In this document: piece by piece, positions 1 through 5,331 of the stretch | How the letters are laid out: the number at the start of each line of letters is the position of its first letter | Position numbering within the stretch: position 1 is the first letter of the stretch | DNA from: JABWBR01 sp036741235 | GTDB taxonomy: Bacteria; Bacteroidota; Bacteroidia; Chitinophagales; Saprospiraceae | Direction: 5' to 3' | Length of the DNA stretch: 6,579 nucleotides | NCBI GenBank assembly: GCA_036741235.1 | Contig: DAINSQ010000219.1 | Location: forward strand, 1-6,579 | Notes under the pieces: model-generated | What the model was told of the DNA's origin: nothing | The model's database searches: none | Seen by the model: only the letters and a program-made list of their open reading frames with translations | Position numbers and translations under genes: made by a program

Positions 1-10
1 GAAAGTTATT

Positions 11-50
11 AGACCCTCATACCCCCTCATACCCCCTCATACCCCCTCAT
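11..50. repeat. 10-bp tandem repeat, four units, 3' of gap
   Basis: Three exact copies of ACCCCCTCAT (21-30, 31-40, 41-50) follow a diverged first copy AGACCCTCAT (11-20). The array begins 11 bases beyond the gap stop codon. On the gap sense strand it reads as G-runs separated by TATGA. With the GGG at 54-56 this gives five G-runs with loops of 5 to 7 bases, which fits the usual G-quadruplex pattern. No hairpin with a T-run is visible here, so it is not a canonical terminator. Confidence 0.9.
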
Positions 51-61
51 CAACCCTTAAA

Positions 62-1057
62 TTACAACCCCGCCACGCGGTGGCACAATTCGGCCAGGCG
101 GGCGGAATAGCCGGCTTCGTTATCATACCATCCTACAATCTTCACCGTATTGCCGATCACCATGGTGAGTGCGGAGTCGAAAATGCAGGAATAGGGGTTG
201 CCCACGATATCAGCCGACACGATGGGGTCGTCGCAGTATTCGAGGATGCCTTTAAGGGCGCCTTCGGAAGCCGCCTTGAAAGCCGCGTTGATTTCGGCGG
301 CGGTAGCGGTTTTGCGAACGATAGCCGTAAAGTCGGTCACCGAGCCGTCGGGTACGGGAACGCGCATGGCGTTACCGTTGAGTTTGCCTTTGAGATGGGG
401 CAATACCTCGCCCACCGCTTTGGCGGCGCCGGTGGAAGTCGGCACGATAGAAACGGCGGCGGCGCGGGCGCGGCGCAGGTCGCGGTGCGGCGCATCCTGG
501 ATATTCTGGTCGGCGGTATAAGCGTGGATCGTCGTCATGAAGCCGTTTTCAATGCCCAGCAGTTCGTCGAGCACCTTCACCATCGGCGCGAGGCAGTTGG
601 TGGTGCAAGAGGCGTTGGAGAAAATGGCTACGTCGGCGGTAATTTTTTCGTTGTTTACACCCAGCACTACCGTGGGAATGTTGCCTTTGGCGGGCGCCGA
701 AATGATTACCTTGCGGGCGCCTGCCTGGAGGTGCCAGGAAGCTTTTTCTTCGTCGGTAAAGCGGCCCGTGCATTCGAGCACTACGTCTACGCCGAGCTCT
801 TTCCAGGGCAACCTGGTCGGGTCTTTTTCGGCCAGGGCCTTGATGGCTTTGCCGTTGACGTAAATGTTAGCTTCGTCGGCGCTGACCGTGCCGTTGAATC
901 TGCCGTGTACGGAGTCGTACTTCAGCAGGTGGGCCAGCGTAGGGTTGTCGGTGAGGTCGTTGATGGCCACCACCTCAACGTCGTTCATTTGCAGCAGGTT
1001 GCGGAAGGAGAGTCTTCCGATGCGGCCGAAGCCGTTGATGGCGATTCTTTTTGCCAT
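62..1057 (-). CDS. gap: Glyceraldehyde-3-phosphate dehydrogenase, NAD-type
   Basis: This enzyme oxidises and phosphorylates glyceraldehyde 3-phosphate to 1,3-bisphosphoglycerate with NAD+ in cytoplasmic glycolysis and gluconeogenesis. The 331-residue length is normal for the family. The N-terminal Rossmann motif NGFGRIGR covers residues 8-15. Asp34, in the segment AINDL, is the residue that usually favours NAD over NADP. The catalytic loop SNASCTTNCLAP gives Cys151 as nucleophile, and His178 in TTIHAYT is the expected base. The segments RARAAAVSIVPTSTGAAKAV (197-216) and WYDNEAGYS (310-318) are also family hallmarks. The start ATG at 1055-1057 places the Rossmann motif correctly; no Shine-Dalgarno sequence precedes it, as is usual in Bacteroidota. 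The stop is TAA at 62-64. A promoter-like TAnnTTTG box on the same strand lies about 270 bases upstream, which implies a long leader. No residue needed for catalysis appears to be missing. Confidence 0.97.
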   Translation of the reverse strand: MAKRIAINGFGRIGRLSFRNLLQMNDVEVVAINDLTDNPTLAHLLKYDSVHGRFNGTVSADEANIYVNGKAIKALAEKDPTRLPWKELGVDVVLECTGRFTDEEKASWHLQAGARKVIISAPAKGNIPTVVLGVNNEKITADVAIFSNASCTTNCLAPMVKVLDELLGIENGFMTTIHAYTADQNIQDAPHRDLRRARAAAVSIVPTSTGAAKAVGEVLPHLKGKLNGNAMRVPVPDGSVTDFTAIVRKTATAAEINAAFKAASEGALKGILEYCDDPIVSADIVGNPYSCIFDSALTMVIGNTVKIVGWYDNEAGYSARLAELCHRVAGL

Positions 1058-1058
1058 G

Positions 1059-1321
1059 GTTATTGTGATTTGATGTTATTTAAAATGTTAATGGCAGGTA
1101 CTTGCCCGGTATAAATATTACTTTTATTTACCACAGAGTTAAACGGAGCACGCAGAGTGACACAGAGCCGGATTTTGATTCTGCGTCACTTCGTTTTACG
1201 CTATGGTAACAAAAACGCAAGTTGAGATCAAAGAACGCTTACTTAGTGTAAAATTAACAATAATTAAAATATCGCGCTAGTCGGGAACTTCATTTATTTG
1301 TAAAATGTTTATCCATCTGGC
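1059..1321 (-). other. Long gap leader with hairpin and degenerate CACAGAG repeats
   Basis: This is the predicted untranslated leader of gap if transcription begins at the box at 1326-1333. In the minus-strand RNA, bases 1180-1190 and 1156-1166 form an 11-bp stem (AGUGACGCAGA with UCUGUGUCACU, one G-U pair) and a 13-base loop. Three copies of C[AG]CAGAG lie at 1132-1138, 1151-1157 and 1161-1167. From memory this resembles a decayed 'ACCACAGAG' type intergenic repeat seen in many bacterial genomes. I recognise no known riboswitch. Apart from two ORFs of 8 and 9 codons, I see no gene here. Confidence 0.4.
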
Positions 1322-1325
1322 GGCG

Positions 1326-1358
1326 CAAAGGTAAGCAAATGCCTGTTTTTTTTAGCAA
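1326..1358 (-). promoter_or_regulatory. Putative gap promoter (Bacteroidota sigma type)
   Basis: On the minus strand the -7 box TACCTTTG (1326-1333) matches the Bacteroidota consensus TAnnTTTG exactly. A TTG that could serve as the -33 element lies at 1356-1358, 22 bases upstream of the box. Transcription would start near 1321-1323. The nearest gene downstream on this strand is gap. This is a motif match only. Confidence 0.6.
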
Positions 1359-1403
1359 TAACGGTCGCCGCTTCAAAAAACCAAAATTTTTTTTCGGCTG
1401 CTA

Positions 1404-1434
1404 TTTGGAAATTTTGGAAGAGGACTTATCTTTG
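1404..1434 (+). promoter_or_regulatory. Putative promoter of tRNA-Glu
   Basis: TTTG at 1404-1407 and TATCTTTG at 1427-1434 match the Bacteroidota -33 (TTTG) and -7 (TAnnTTTG) elements, with 19 bases between them. Transcription would begin near 1438, leaving a 5' leader of roughly 25 bases for RNase P to remove before the tRNA at 1464. It is divergent from the gap promoter, with 45 bases between the two -33 elements. Confidence 0.75.
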
Positions 1435-1463
1435 TCCCGCTTTACAAAAAACACACCAAAGAC

Positions 1464-1535
1464 GGCCCGTTCGTCTAGGGGTTAGGACGCAGGATTTTCA
1501 TTCCTGTAACACGGGTTCGATTCCCGTACGGGCTG
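1464..1535 (+). tRNA. tRNA-Glu (anticodon UUC)
   Basis: The full cloverleaf can be folded by eye. The acceptor stem is 1464-1470 with 1528-1534. The D stem is GTCT/GGAC (1473-1476 with 1485-1488). The anticodon stem CAGGA/TCCTG (1490-1494 with 1502-1506) encloses the loop TTTTCAT. The T stem ACGGG/CCCGT is 1511-1515 with 1523-1527, with loop TTCGATT. The anticodon TTC at 1497-1499 reads Glu codons GAA and GAG. The discriminator is G1535 and no CCA is encoded, so CCA must be added enzymatically. The first acceptor pair is G1-U72, which I recall as usual for tRNA-Glu in this phylum. It has its own promoter and terminator and appears to be a single-gene unit. Confidence 0.97.
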
Positions 1536-1541
1536 CAAACA

Positions 1542-1576
1542 AAGCCATCTCGAAGTAATCTCGGGGTGGCTTTTTT
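1542..1576 (+). terminator. Intrinsic terminator of tRNA-Glu
   Basis: A 12-bp stem pairs AAGCCATCTCGA (1542-1553) with TCGGGGTGGCTT (1561-1572), including two G-U pairs, around a 7-base loop. The T-run spans 1571-1576. It begins seven bases after the tRNA 3' end. In the minus orientation the stem is followed only by the weak tail TTTGTTTG, so it could act as a poor terminator for converging tesB transcription. Confidence 0.92.
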
Positions 1577-1589
1577 CATTTTTCTCTCG

Positions 1590-1703
1590 TAACAGTTTAG
1601 CGATAGGGTTTAGTGCATTCGCAGTTTAGCGGTAGGGTTTAGTTAATTAAACTTACAGCTAAACCCTAACGCTAAACCCAATCGCTAAACCCTCCTAACA
1701 GTT
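1590..1703. repeat. Nested palindromic repeat flanked by an 8-bp direct repeat
   Basis: Two direct copies, GTTTAGCGATAGGGTTTAG (1595-1613) and GTTTAGCGGTAGGGTTTAG (1624-1642), are followed by two overlapping inverted copies at 1659-1677 and 1672-1690. Each forward copy matches one inverted copy with a single mismatch: first with last, second with third. On the right side the sequence is also a 13-bp tandem (CTAAACCC plus five bases) starting at 1659, 1672 and 1685. TAACAGTT occurs at both edges (1590-1597 and 1696-1703), like a target-site duplication. No coding sequence and no transposase are present. Confidence 0.85.
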
Positions 1704-1725
1704 ACTTTTTCCCAAAAGAAAATCT

Positions 1726-1752
1726 CCCCCTCTCTCCCTCTCCCCCTCCCCC
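1726..1752 (-). other. G-run tract (possible G-quadruplex) 3' of tesB
   Basis: The plus strand is pure pyrimidine here. The tesB sense strand reads G5-A-G5-AGA-G3-AGAGA-G5, with G-runs at 1748-1752, 1742-1746, 1736-1738 and 1726-1730. This meets the usual four-run, short-loop quadruplex pattern. It begins one base after the tesB stop codon, so it would be the first element of the tesB 3' untranslated region. A simple polypyrimidine repeat with no function is the alternative. Confidence 0.6.
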
Positions 1753-1753
1753 A

Positions 1754-2614
1754 CTATCCCTTCCGCTGCCTGATCAGCCCCTCCTGCACCACCGACGCCA
1801 CGAGCTTGCCGTCGCGCGAGAAAATATTGCCCCGGGTGAACCCCCGGGAATTGGAAGCGCTGGGACTATCGATAGCGTACAGCAGCCAATCGTCGGCGCG
1901 AAAATCGCGGTGAAACCACATGGCATGATCCAGGCTGGCCAGTTGGAGTTTCCAGAAGCTGCCGTGTTCGCCGTGGGGCAATAGCGAGGTAGTGAGCAGG
2001 TTGTAGTCGGAGGCATAGGCCAGTACCAATTGGTGGGATTTTTTATCGTCGGGCATCTCGCCGCGCGCGCGCATCCACACGTGGCGCACGGGGTCGTAGG
2101 GCTCGGGCACAAAGGGATTGTGGAATTCCACGGGCCTGAATTCGATGGGGCGCTCCCTGTCGAAGAAGCGCTTGAAATTCTCGGGCATCATATCGCCGAA
2201 CTGGCGGCCCAGGTCTTCCCAACTGGGCAGGTCTTCGGGCGGCGATACCTTCGGCATCGGCAGTTGGTGCTCAAAACCTTCTTCCAACACCTGAAACGAG
2301 GCCGACATATTGAGGATGACCTGCCCGCGCTGTATGGCTTTTATCCTGCGGGTGGTAAAACTGCCCCCGTCGCGAATGCGCTCTACGTCAAAGACGATGG
2401 GAAGGTCCAAATCGCCGGGCAGGATGAAATAGGCGTGCAACGAGTGCACGTAGCGCTCTTCCGGCACGGTCTGCATCGCCGCGCTCAGGGCCTGCGCCAG
2501 TACTTGTCCGCCGAAAACGCTGTGGCTGCCCACGCTATGGCTCAAGCCCCTGAATAAATTCCATTCAATGGGCTCTAATTTCAATAGCCCCAATAATTCG
2601 CCTACTTCTTTCAT
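1754..2614 (-). CDS. tesB: Acyl-CoA thioesterase II (TesB family)
   Basis: TesB enzymes hydrolyse medium- and long-chain acyl-CoA to free fatty acid and CoA in the cytoplasm, using a double hotdog fold. The 286-residue length equals that of E. coli TesB. The first hotdog half spans about 10-112 and includes SHSVFGGQVLAQAL (30-43) and HSLHAYFILPGD (57-68). The second half runs from about 175 to the end. The known E. coli catalytic residues Asp204, Thr228 and Gln278 correspond to Asp203 (ASDYNLL), Ser227 (ASLDHAMWFHR) and Gln277 (VVQEGLIR); Ser for Thr is conservative. The ATG at 2612-2614 gives a normal N-terminus (MKEVGELLGLLKLEPIE), preceded by an A-rich leader without a Shine-Dalgarno sequence. 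The carboxyltransferase gene lies 147 bases upstream on the same strand, and no TAnnTTTG box is visible in that gap, so co-transcription is plausible. The stop is TAG at 1754-1756. Confidence 0.94.
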   Translation of the reverse strand: MKEVGELLGLLKLEPIEWNLFRGLSHSVGSHSVFGGQVLAQALSAAMQTVPEERYVHSLHAYFILPGDLDLPIVFDVERIRDGGSFTTRRIKAIQRGQVILNMSASFQVLEEGFEHQLPMPKVSPPEDLPSWEDLGRQFGDMMPENFKRFFDRERPIEFRPVEFHNPFVPEPYDPVRHVWMRARGEMPDDKKSHQLVLAYASDYNLLTTSLLPHGEHGSFWKLQLASLDHAMWFHRDFRADDWLLYAIDSPSASNSRGFTRGNIFSRDGKLVASVVQEGLIRQRKG

Positions 2615-2657
2615 TGGTAGTTTTTTTAACTGGAAGCGCTGTTGTAAGTTCTTTGTT

Positions 2658-2736
2658 GGTTTATAGGTTTATAGGTTTATTCCACTCATATTCATAAACT
2701 TATAAACCCATAAACCCATAAACGGGCCTATAAACG
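2658..2736. repeat. Octamer repeat forming a long palindrome
   Basis: GGTTTATA occurs at 2658-2665 and 2666-2673, with GGTTTATT at 2674-2681. The complementary octamers (TATAAACC-like) start at 2693, 2701, 2709, 2717 and 2729. The arms 2658-2680 and 2694-2716 pair over 23 positions with one G-T and one A-C, around a 13-base loop. There is no T-run after the stem on either strand, so it does not look like an intrinsic terminator. It fills most of the spacer between the carboxyltransferase stop and the tesB start. Nearby, 2742-2753 is the reverse complement of GTTGTAGGTTGT, which is also found in the repeat at 6463-6532. Confidence 0.85.
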
Positions 2737-2761
2737 GACTGACAACCTACAACGGACAACC

Positions 2762-4396
2762 TCACGTCTGAATTACGCCCACATTAAACCGCTCCACCGG
2801 GGCATTATTAGCGGCGAGGATGCCCTCCGAAATCCACCTGCGGGTTTCTCGCGGGTCGATAATCGCGTCAACCCAGAGTCGGGCGGCGGCGTAATAGGGA
2901 GTAGTTTGCTCGTCGTAGCGGGCCTGGATATCGTCGAGCAGCTTTTGCTCTTCCTCCGGCGTCAGGGTTTTGCCCTGGGCTTTCATAGTTGATACCTGTA
3001 TCTGCAGCAGCGTTTTGGCGGCCTGGGCGCCGCCCATCACGGCGATGCGCGCCGTCGGCCAGGCCACGATAAGGCGGGGGTCGTAGGCTTTGCCGCACAT
3101 GGCGTAATTGCCGGCGCCGTATGAATTGCCGATGACCACGCTAAACTTGGGCACGGTAGAATTGGCGACGGCATTCACCATTTTGGCGCCGTCTTTGATG
3201 ATGCCGCCGTGTTCGGAGCGGGAGCCGACCATAAAGCCGGTGACGTCGTGCAAAAAGACGAGGGGAATTTTTTTCTGATTGCAATTGAGGATAAAGCGGG
3301 CGGCTTTGTCGGCGGAATCGGAGTAGATCACCCCGCCGAACTGCATTTCGCCTTTGGCGCTGCGCACCACCTCCCGGTTGTTGGCGACAATACCCACGGC
3401 CCAGCCGTCGATGCGGGCATAGGCGCAGATGATGGTTTTGCCGAATCCCTGTTTGTAAAAGGTGAGTTCGGAATTATCGACCAACCGTTTGAGCAGTTCA
3501 ACGGTATTATAGGGTTTGGCCGGACTTTCGGGAATAATCTTGAGGATATCGGCGGGGTCGGCGGCGGGTGGCTGCGGTTCCGCGCGGTCAAAACCCGCTT
3601 GCGGAAAATGGCCGTATTTGTCAACCAGGTCGCGGATGGTATCGAGGCAAGTCTTGTCGTCGGGCATCTTATAATCGCAGATGCCGGAGATTTCCGACTG
3701 CGTGATGGCGCCGCCCAGGGTTTCTTTGTCGACATCTTCGCCGATGGCGGCTTTTACCAGGTAGGGCCCCGCCAGGAATATCGACCCCGTTTTTTCAACA
3801 ATCAGCGATTCGTCGGACATGATGGGCAGGTAGGCCCCGCCGGCCACGCAACTGCCCATGATGGCCGCAATTTGCAGGATGCCGTCGCTTGACATGCGCG
3901 CATTGTTGCGAAAAATGCGTCCAAAATGTTCTTTGTCGGGAAAAATTTCATCTTGCATGGGTAGGTAAACCCCTGCGCTATCGACCAGGTAAATAATCGG
4001 CAGGCGGTTTTCCATGGCGATTTCCTGGGCGCGCAAGTTTTTTTTGCCGGTAATCGGAAACCAGGCGCCGGCTTTAACGGTGGCGTCGTTGGCCACGATC
4101 ACACACTGGCGGCCCTTGATTTTGCCGATGGCCACCACAACGCCGCCCGCGGGGCAGCCGCCGTGATCCTTGTACATGTCATAGCCGGCAAAAGCCCCGA
4201 TTTCCAGCCATCCGCTGTCTTTGTCAACCAGATAGTCGATGCGTTCCCGGGCCGACATTTTGCCCTCATCGCGCAATTTCTCCAGTTTTTTCGGTCCGCC
4301 GCCCAGCGCTATTTTGTCAAATCGCTGCTGCATTTGAGAAATGAGCAGCTTCATGTTGTCTTCGTTTCGGTGTTTTTCCAAGTCAGCTTTCGTCAT
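2762..4396 (-). CDS. Acyl-CoA carboxylase, carboxyltransferase (beta) subunit, MCC type
   Basis: This subunit moves carboxyl from carboxybiotin to an acyl-CoA in a biotin-dependent carboxylase complex in the cytoplasm. It is full length (544 residues) with both crotonase-like halves. The N-half has LGGGPKKLEKLRDEGKMSAR (31-50), ANDATVKAGAWFP (102-114) and the oxyanion-hole segment GSCVAGGAY (181-189, Gly186-Gly187). The C-half has DVTGFMVG (384-391) and GNSYGAGNYAMCGKAYDPR (423-441). The SYGAGNY form and the C-terminal NAPVERF resemble methylcrotonyl-CoA carboxylase beta (human MCCC2), not propionyl-CoA carboxylase, which has a GGAYDVM-like segment. The true substrate (methylcrotonyl-, geranyl-, propionyl- or another acyl-CoA) cannot be read from sequence alone. 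No biotin carboxylase or biotin carrier gene is in the window. The ATG at 4394-4396 fits the Bacteroidota relatives I remember, which begin with a short NED..M segment; Met15 is a less likely start. Confidence 0.93.
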   Translation of the reverse strand: MTKADLEKHRNEDNMKLLISQMQQRFDKIALGGGPKKLEKLRDEGKMSARERIDYLVDKDSGWLEIGAFAGYDMYKDHGGCPAGGVVVAIGKIKGRQCVIVANDATVKAGAWFPITGKKNLRAQEIAMENRLPIIYLVDSAGVYLPMQDEIFPDKEHFGRIFRNNARMSSDGILQIAAIMGSCVAGGAYLPIMSDESLIVEKTGSIFLAGPYLVKAAIGEDVDKETLGGAITQSEISGICDYKMPDDKTCLDTIRDLVDKYGHFPQAGFDRAEPQPPAADPADILKIIPESPAKPYNTVELLKRLVDNSELTFYKQGFGKTIICAYARIDGWAVGIVANNREVVRSAKGEMQFGGVIYSDSADKAARFILNCNQKKIPLVFLHDVTGFMVGSRSEHGGIIKDGAKMVNAVANSTVPKFSVVIGNSYGAGNYAMCGKAYDPRLIVAWPTARIAVMGGAQAAKTLLQIQVSTMKAQGKTLTPEEEQKLLDDIQARYDEQTTPYYAAARLWVDAIIDPRETRRWISEGILAANNAPVERFNVGVIQT

Positions 4397-4401
4397 GAAT
4401 T

Positions 4402-4436
4402 ACGTTGTTTGTAATGTATACGTTTAAAAACAACGT
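4402..4436. promoter_or_regulatory. 35-bp near-perfect inverted repeat just upstream of the carboxyltransferase start
   Basis: The half-sites ACGTTGTTTGTAA (4402-4414) and TTAAAAACAACGT (4424-4436) are inverted copies with one mismatch; their outer 9 bases are perfect. They are separated by 9 bases that include the palindrome GTATAC. The edge lies five bases upstream of the ATG at 4396. The site could be an operator for a dimeric regulator, or an RNA hairpin over the translation start. I could not place a TAnnTTTG promoter box here. Confidence 0.55.
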
Positions 4437-4443
4437 TTGTTCA

Positions 4444-4517
4444 ACCGGTCAGACCGCTGCTAGCGGTCTGACCGGTAGCGCCGGCAGCGGTCTGACCGGT
4501 ACCCGCTAGCAGCGGTC
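4444..4517. repeat. GC-rich palindromic repeat array (REP-like)
   Basis: ACCGGTCAGACCGCT (4444-4458) and its perfect reverse complement (4462-4476) enclose the 3-base loop GCT. A second copy of AGCGGTCTGACCGGT follows at 4486-4500. An inverted copy of the 15-base hairpin core GACCGCTGCTAGCGG lies at 4503-4517, and its end provides two bases of the stop codon of the upstream GIN-domain gene. No T-run directly follows the stem in either direction. It could stabilise mRNA 3' ends or attenuate transcription, as REP/BIME elements do, but that is inference. Confidence 0.85.
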
Positions 4518-5175
4518 AATCCATGGTCTCCACTTCCCCCGAGCCGGCGATGCTCGTCTTCACGCGGGGGCGGCCCTTATACTTCACATCGCCCGAGCCG
4601 GCCACCGACACCTTGAGCATATCAACGGCGTGGATATAGCAATCGCCGGAGCCGGCAATGCTGACCTCCACCGACTTGGCTTCGAGGTCGGCTGCTTTTA
4701 CGTCGCCGGAGCCGGCAATATCAACCGAGGCGCTATTGGCTGTGCCTTTCATTTCGATCGTACCGGAGCCGGCGATGTCCATTTCCAAGGCGTCGAGGTT
4801 ATTAAAAGGCGTTTTGGCGATGATATCGCCGGAACCTGCCAGCGAGAGGGCCTTCAGGGTGGGCACGGTAATATAGATTTTCACCCTGTCGTAATTATTC
4901 ACATTTTTCTCAAATCCGATATTCCAGGAGCCGTTTTTCACTTCTTTTTTGAGCAGGTCGATAATATTTTGCTGGGCTTCTACCACCACTTTCTGGGAAT
5001 TGCCCTGCGTGAGGTATACCGAGCCGCTAATAGACATGCCTATCGAGTGAAATTTGTCGAGATCGAGTTCTTGTTTTACAACAGGGCCTTCGCCTCTTGC
5101 GCTGCCCCATTTTTGCGCGGCGGCTACATTGCATACTAATGCCACGATAACTAAAGTGAGCTGAATGGTTTTCAT
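4516..5175 (-). CDS. Secreted GIN-domain (DUF2807) protein
   Basis: The product is a 219-residue exported protein of the head GIN domain / DUF2807 family (Pfam 'putative auto-transporter adhesin, head GIN domain'), whose function is not established. Residues 1-20 are a clear signal peptide: a Lys near the start, a hydrophobic core, and an AAA site before Gln21. Residues 40-105 form the N-terminal part, including SIGMSISGSVYLTQG (44-58). Six AGSG motifs follow, at 113, 135, 154, 174, 192 and 210. They are spaced 18 to 22 residues apart and are expected to form successive turns of a right-handed beta-helix. I chose the ATG at 5173-5175 because it starts the signal peptide. An in-frame ATG at 5326-5328 would add 51 residues before the signal peptide and run across the divergent promoter region. 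No lipobox or C-terminal sorting domain is visible. It lies 119 bases upstream of the carboxyltransferase gene on the same strand; a functional link is unclear. Confidence 0.9.
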   Translation of the reverse strand: MKTIQLTLVIVALVCNVAAAQKWGSARGEGPVVKQELDLDKFHSIGMSISGSVYLTQGNSQKVVVEAQQNIIDLLKKEVKNGSWNIGFEKNVNNYDRVKIYITVPTLKALSLAGSGDIIAKTPFNNLDALEMDIAGSGTIEMKGTANSASVDIAGSGDVKAADLEAKSVEVSIAGSGDCYIHAVDMLKVSVAGSGDVKYKGRPRVKTSIAGSGEVETMD

Positions 5176-5294
5176 CGTTAAAAATTGTTTTGATGATGAT
5201 GTAATTGGTTTCTTCGAAAGACACCATTGCCCGGCAAACGTTGCTTTTAGCATAAATTTATCGATGAATATAATGTCGTAGCAGACGATTTTCA

Positions 5295-5302
5295 TAATTT
5301 TG
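5295..5302 (+). promoter_or_regulatory. Putative -7 box for the HGSNAT-like gene
   Basis: TAATTTTG matches TAnnTTTG exactly and would start transcription near 5306, about 26 bases before the ATG. No good TTTG -33 element is found at the expected place near 5273. The box lies in the 156-base region between this gene and the divergent GIN-domain gene. On the minus strand I find only 7-of-8 matches (TAAATTTA at 5253-5260, AACGTTTG at 5235-5242), so the GIN promoter is unresolved. Confidence 0.5.
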
Positions 5303-5331
5303 GTGATAATAGCAAAACGAAACACCAACTC

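Noticed and set aside
80..1114. 344-codon open frame on the plus strand covering all of gap
   Set aside because: It is antisense to a clear gap gene and follows from the codon bias of that gene. The translation has no recognisable domain and no leader of its own.
1261..1320. Two tiny minus-strand ORFs (8 and 9 codons, overlapping ATGA) at the start of the gap leader
   Set aside because: They are too short to support, have no conserved features, and could easily occur by chance. They could be leader peptides only if ribosome profiling showed it.
1595..1697. Telomere-like CCCTAAA words
   Set aside because: They are part of a 13-bp and 19-bp repeat in a bacterial spacer, not an uninterrupted heptamer array; the resemblance is chance.
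2658..2716. Intrinsic terminator after the carboxyltransferase gene
   Set aside because: The stem is long but A/T-rich and is not followed by a T-run on the minus strand; tesB may therefore be read through.
3209..3892. 227-codon plus-strand frame inside the carboxyltransferase gene
   Set aside because: It is a shadow of the conserved gene on the other strand, with no family features in its translation. The frames at 2030-2557 and 4630-5139 are rejected for the same reason.
5176..5328. 51-residue N-terminal extension of the GIN-domain protein
   Set aside because: A normal signal peptide begins at the ATG at 5173-5175. The extension would bury it and would cross the divergent promoter region.
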